Notes under the pieces: generated by a model | Databases searched by the model: none | Seen by the model: the letters and a program-made list of their open reading frames with translations, nothing else | Told to the model about the DNA's origin: nothing | Program-made: the position numbers and the translations under genes | Part shown: positions 62,394 through 64,000 of the stretch, in pieces | How the letters are laid out: each line of letters begins with the position of its first letter | Numbering within the stretch: position 1 is the first letter of the stretch | Origin: an uncultured Neptuniibacter sp. | Lineage (GTDB): Bacteria; Pseudomonadota; Gammaproteobacteria; Pseudomonadales; Balneatricaceae | Direction of reading: 5' to 3' | DNA: 64,000 nt | Assembly (NCBI RefSeq): GCF_947498015.1 | Contig: NZ_CANMIR010000004.1 | Coordinates: 248,001 to 312,000 of the forward strand

Positions 62394-62563
62394 CAACACG
62401 GCAGGCGGAGGGCTCCCCTCACTGGCTTCACCGCCTGGTAATAGAGATATTGCATATTCGTGTATGTGTCTGCACCTACGCCTCCGCAGGTGCAATAAGC
62501 ACAGGCTCTTGTCATTGAAGCAAATTGCTTAACCGGACCCGCGAGGGCTCCGGTTTTTTTTTT
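62394..62563 (+). ncRNA. Candidate Fur-regulated small RNA 2
   Basis: About 170 nt from a Fur-box promoter to a terminator with stem ACCGGA-CCC / GGG-TCCGGT (62532-62554, one bulged C) and ten T. Hairpins are CAGGCGG / CCGCCTG (62402-62408 and 62431-62437) and TGCACCT / AGGTGCA (62471-62477 and 62488-62494). The first loop contains TCCCCTC (62414-62420) and CTCACTGG (62418-62425); both strings also occur in candidate 1 (62193-62199 and 62162-62169). The ORF covering it starts inside the promoter and looks like a shadow. Together they suggest a tandem sRNA pair. Confidence 0.6.
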
Positions 62564-62630
62564 AGTATCCTTATTTGAAGGCTATAACTAAATAAACTGA
62601 ATATGAGCTTGAGTGATCAGAGGGAGCCAG

Positions 62631-62840
62631 ATGATTGTTTACGAGTCTCTACTGACCTGTCCTGAGTGTGGATTCCAACATAAGGAGATCATGCCGGATA
62701 ACTACTGCCAATGGTTCTATGAGTGCGTCCAATGCCACAAAGTGCTTAAACCCCTTTCGGGCGATTGTTGTGTCTTTTGTTCCTACGGTTCAGTGAACTG
62801 TCCGCCCGTTCAGGCTAACGGTACTTGCTGCACTGATTAA
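62631..62840 (+). CDS. Small GDCCxxC-type cysteine-rich protein
   Basis: 69 residues with ten Cys. Two CxxC units (CPECGFQHKEIMP, CVQCHK) are followed by GDCCVFCSYGSVNCPPVQ, a signature of a small conserved bacterial family of unknown role, likely zinc-binding. GGGAG precedes the ATG at 62631; a GTG at 62613 is less likely. It lies just downstream of the two Fur-linked RNA candidates. Confidence 0.8.
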   Translation: MIVYESLLTCPECGFQHKEIMPDNYCQWFYECVQCHKVLKPLSGDCCVFCSYGSVNCPPVQANGTCCTD

Positions 62841-62852
62841 CCCCGAACGTTG

Positions 62853-63509
62853 TTACAGGCTTATCGGCAGGTGACCAACCTTTACCCAGATGATGGTTTC
62901 TTCCTCTACAAAGGGATAGTGCTCACTCATATGTGGGTTACGGATCCAGCTGAGGGCAGGGTAGATGCCGAGTTCATCCTGAAAGGTGCCTGACAGAACC
63001 AGTATCTCTTCCCCACCAAAATGTTTGTGCGGCTGAAAACGTTCGTTTGCGGGCCATCTGACAAGGGCGGTATGCTCACCTTCGAAGTCATGCAGGGGCA
63101 TCACTTCAAGTTTACCTTGGCCGGGTTGCCAAGTCTGTTCGCGGGTTTTGATCTTAACCTCCTGGCTATCTCCCGTGGCAAATTGCTCCAGTTTAACCAG
63201 AATGATACACCCCTCGTCACTGTATGGCGCATGGGTACTACCGGGAGGATTGCGGATATAGCTTCCGGCAGGATAGTCACCGGTTTCATCAGAGAAGACC
63301 CCCTCCAGAACCAGTATCTCTTCACCATTGGGATGAGGGTGTGATGTGAAGCGGGAGCCGGGATCGTAGCGGACAATACTGGTGGCATGGCCTGATTCTT
63401 TATCCTCTCTGGCCAGTGGTTTGCGCCAGACCCCTTTTGCCGGGCTGGGTAGCCACTCAATTGTATTGGTATCGATAACGATACGCTGTGAAAAATCCAT
63501 ATTAAGCAT
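62853..63509 (-). CDS. ChrR-like double-cupin protein without zinc finger
   Basis: 218 residues built of two similar ChrR-type cupin halves: YDPGSRFTSHPHPNGEEILVLEGVFSDETGDYPAGSYIRNPPGSTHAPY, and WPANERFQPHKHFGGEEILVLSGTFQDELGIYPALSWIRNPHMSEHYPF. Both keep His-x-His and Glu metal ligands. Unlike ChrR at 29956 it lacks the HxxxCxxC anti-sigma part, so it is not expected to bind RpoE by that route. It may sense or break down a reactive compound. The ATG at 63509 has AGGG upstream. Confidence 0.82.
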   Translation of the reverse strand: MLNMDFSQRIVIDTNTIEWLPSPAKGVWRKPLAREDKESGHATSIVRYDPGSRFTSHPHPNGEEILVLEGVFSDETGDYPAGSYIRNPPGSTHAPYSDEGCIILVKLEQFATGDSQEVKIKTREQTWQPGQGKLEVMPLHDFEGEHTALVRWPANERFQPHKHFGGEEILVLSGTFQDELGIYPALSWIRNPHMSEHYPFVEEETIIWVKVGHLPISL

Positions 63510-63696
63510 CACATACCCTACGCCGCCTTCCGGCCGTTAAATTGATTACAGGTGTCCGCCTAATTCCAAACGGCGGAGGATTGAACGGACTCAGGCCCGT
63601 GGTAATGACTAAAGTTTAGATGAGTTATCAGATAGACAGCTAGTGTTTCTTGTCGTTCCCAGTTCATCTAATCAATTTCTGCCTTTTAAAAGCATA

Positions 63697-63719
63697 AAAA
63701 AGCCCGGCATAGGCCGGGC
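63697..63719 (-). terminator. Terminator of the DUF1329 gene
   Basis: GCCCGGC / GCCGGGC (63702-63708 and 63713-63719) with the loop ATAG and, on the minus strand, a TTTTTT tail. It lies after the DUF1329 stop. Confidence 0.88.
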
Positions 63720-63768
63720 AAAAGTGATGTTGATCGTTATGATGCTGCTAAGGGTTGTATGACCGATC

Positions 63769-64000
63769 TAGCGGCCTGATGCCCGCAGATTCTGTACCGA
63801 AAACTTCTGCTCAGGGCTTAGCTTAGGATCAAGCTGGCCTTTGAACTGACCGGTAGTACAGTGATTAGCTTGCAGATCGACCATGGAGAATGCGTCATCG
63901 ATTGATACCCCTGTACCTTTGTTTGCAGGCAGGTGGAAATCAGGGTGAGACTGACCAATGGTGAAGATCTTCCAGAGTTCACCTTTACGGTCATATGCAT
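63769..64000 (-). CDS. DUF1329 protein, C-terminal part
   Basis: Reading the minus strand from the window end, the open frame gives AYDRKGELWKIFTIGQSHPD, then DAFSMVDLQANHCTTGQFKG and ends LRASGR before TAG at 63771-63769. This matches the C terminus of DUF1329 outer-membrane-linked proteins, often encoded with RND exporters and linked to lipid or sterol handling. The rest lies outside the window. Another open frame on the same strand here is its shadow. Confidence 0.75.

Noticed and set aside
62302-62532. 76-codon ORF across the second RNA candidate
   Set aside because: It begins upstream of the Fur-type promoter, has no ribosome site and runs through the hairpins; the fold and terminator explain the region better.
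63818-64000. 60-codon minus-strand ORF at the window end
   Set aside because: Another frame on the same strand gives a recognisable DUF1329 C terminus ending at 63769.

Overview
The window looks like chromosomal DNA of a marine gammaproteobacterium, probably of the Oceanospirillales type. The organism is inferred from gene content only: hydrogenase maturation with HypX, a complete Sox thiosulfate-oxidation set including SoxCD, curli, a phasin, an ECF-sigma/ChrR photo-oxidative response and EpmC. It suggests a chemolithoheterotroph that can draw energy from H2 and reduced sulfur, stores polyhydroxyalkanoate and is exposed to light. I see no prophage, insertion sequence, CRISPR array, rRNA or tRNA.

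Layout. 1-7403: end of a hoxA-type regulator, then hypF-C-D-E-X in one tightly coupled operon; the hydrogenase subunits must lie upstream. 7600-13758: small unknown genes, a phasin with two PhaR-like operators, an AEC transporter, ndpA, yaeQ, arfB and hupE. 14167-18134: a PatZ-like acetyltransferase whose promoter carries a similar PhaR-like operator, then a thiolase-like protein. 18150-21117: DUF2878, chalcone-isomerase-like, DUF3833, SDR and NTF2-like genes. 21290-25697: curli genes csgD-E-F-G-B-A with an unusually long, degenerate major curlin. 25771-34521: cfa-like, DUF1365 and FAD oxidoreductase genes on the minus strand, diverging from rpoE-chrR-DUF523/DUF1722-photolyase-TIGR02450, then a tiny ORF, a DCC-family protein and a second DUF3833 protein. 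34614-37240: an AT-richer stretch with a membrane protein, an AraC regulator and an EamA exporter. 37398-41640: DUF6482, an unknown protein, a soluble CZB chemoreceptor, a LOG protein and a sigma-54 activator. 41806-48695: soxC-D-X-Y-Z-A-K-B. 48834-58258: a lipoprotein, epmC, a LysR-divergent redox cluster containing an interrupted reductase-ferredoxin gene, an MscS channel, a secreted propeller protein, a phosphoesterase and a methyltransferase. 58387-61970: PCuAC, SCO, a FixH-like protein, CobW GTPase and a DMT transporter. 62058-62563: two candidate Fur-controlled small RNAs in tandem. 62631-64000: a small Cys-rich protein, a ChrR-like double cupin and the end of a DUF1329 gene.

How parts work together. 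The clearest new structure is a regulon. Six sites with the form TGATCC-N16-CGTA (four exact, two with one mismatch in the hexamer) lie just upstream of six transcription units at 18-34 kb: rpoE-chrR-photolyase, FAD/DUF1365/cfa, DUF2878/CHI/DUF3833, the DCC gene, the second DUF3833 gene and a 24-codon ORF. This predicts one RpoE/ChrR-controlled lipid-modification and photoprotection programme, split in two by the curli locus. Other notable points are the in-frame TAA between the flavin-reductase and [2Fe-2S] domains at 53181, the two Fur-linked RNA candidates, the shared PhaR-like operators of the phasin and Pat genes, and a 13-C tract between csgG and the curlin genes.
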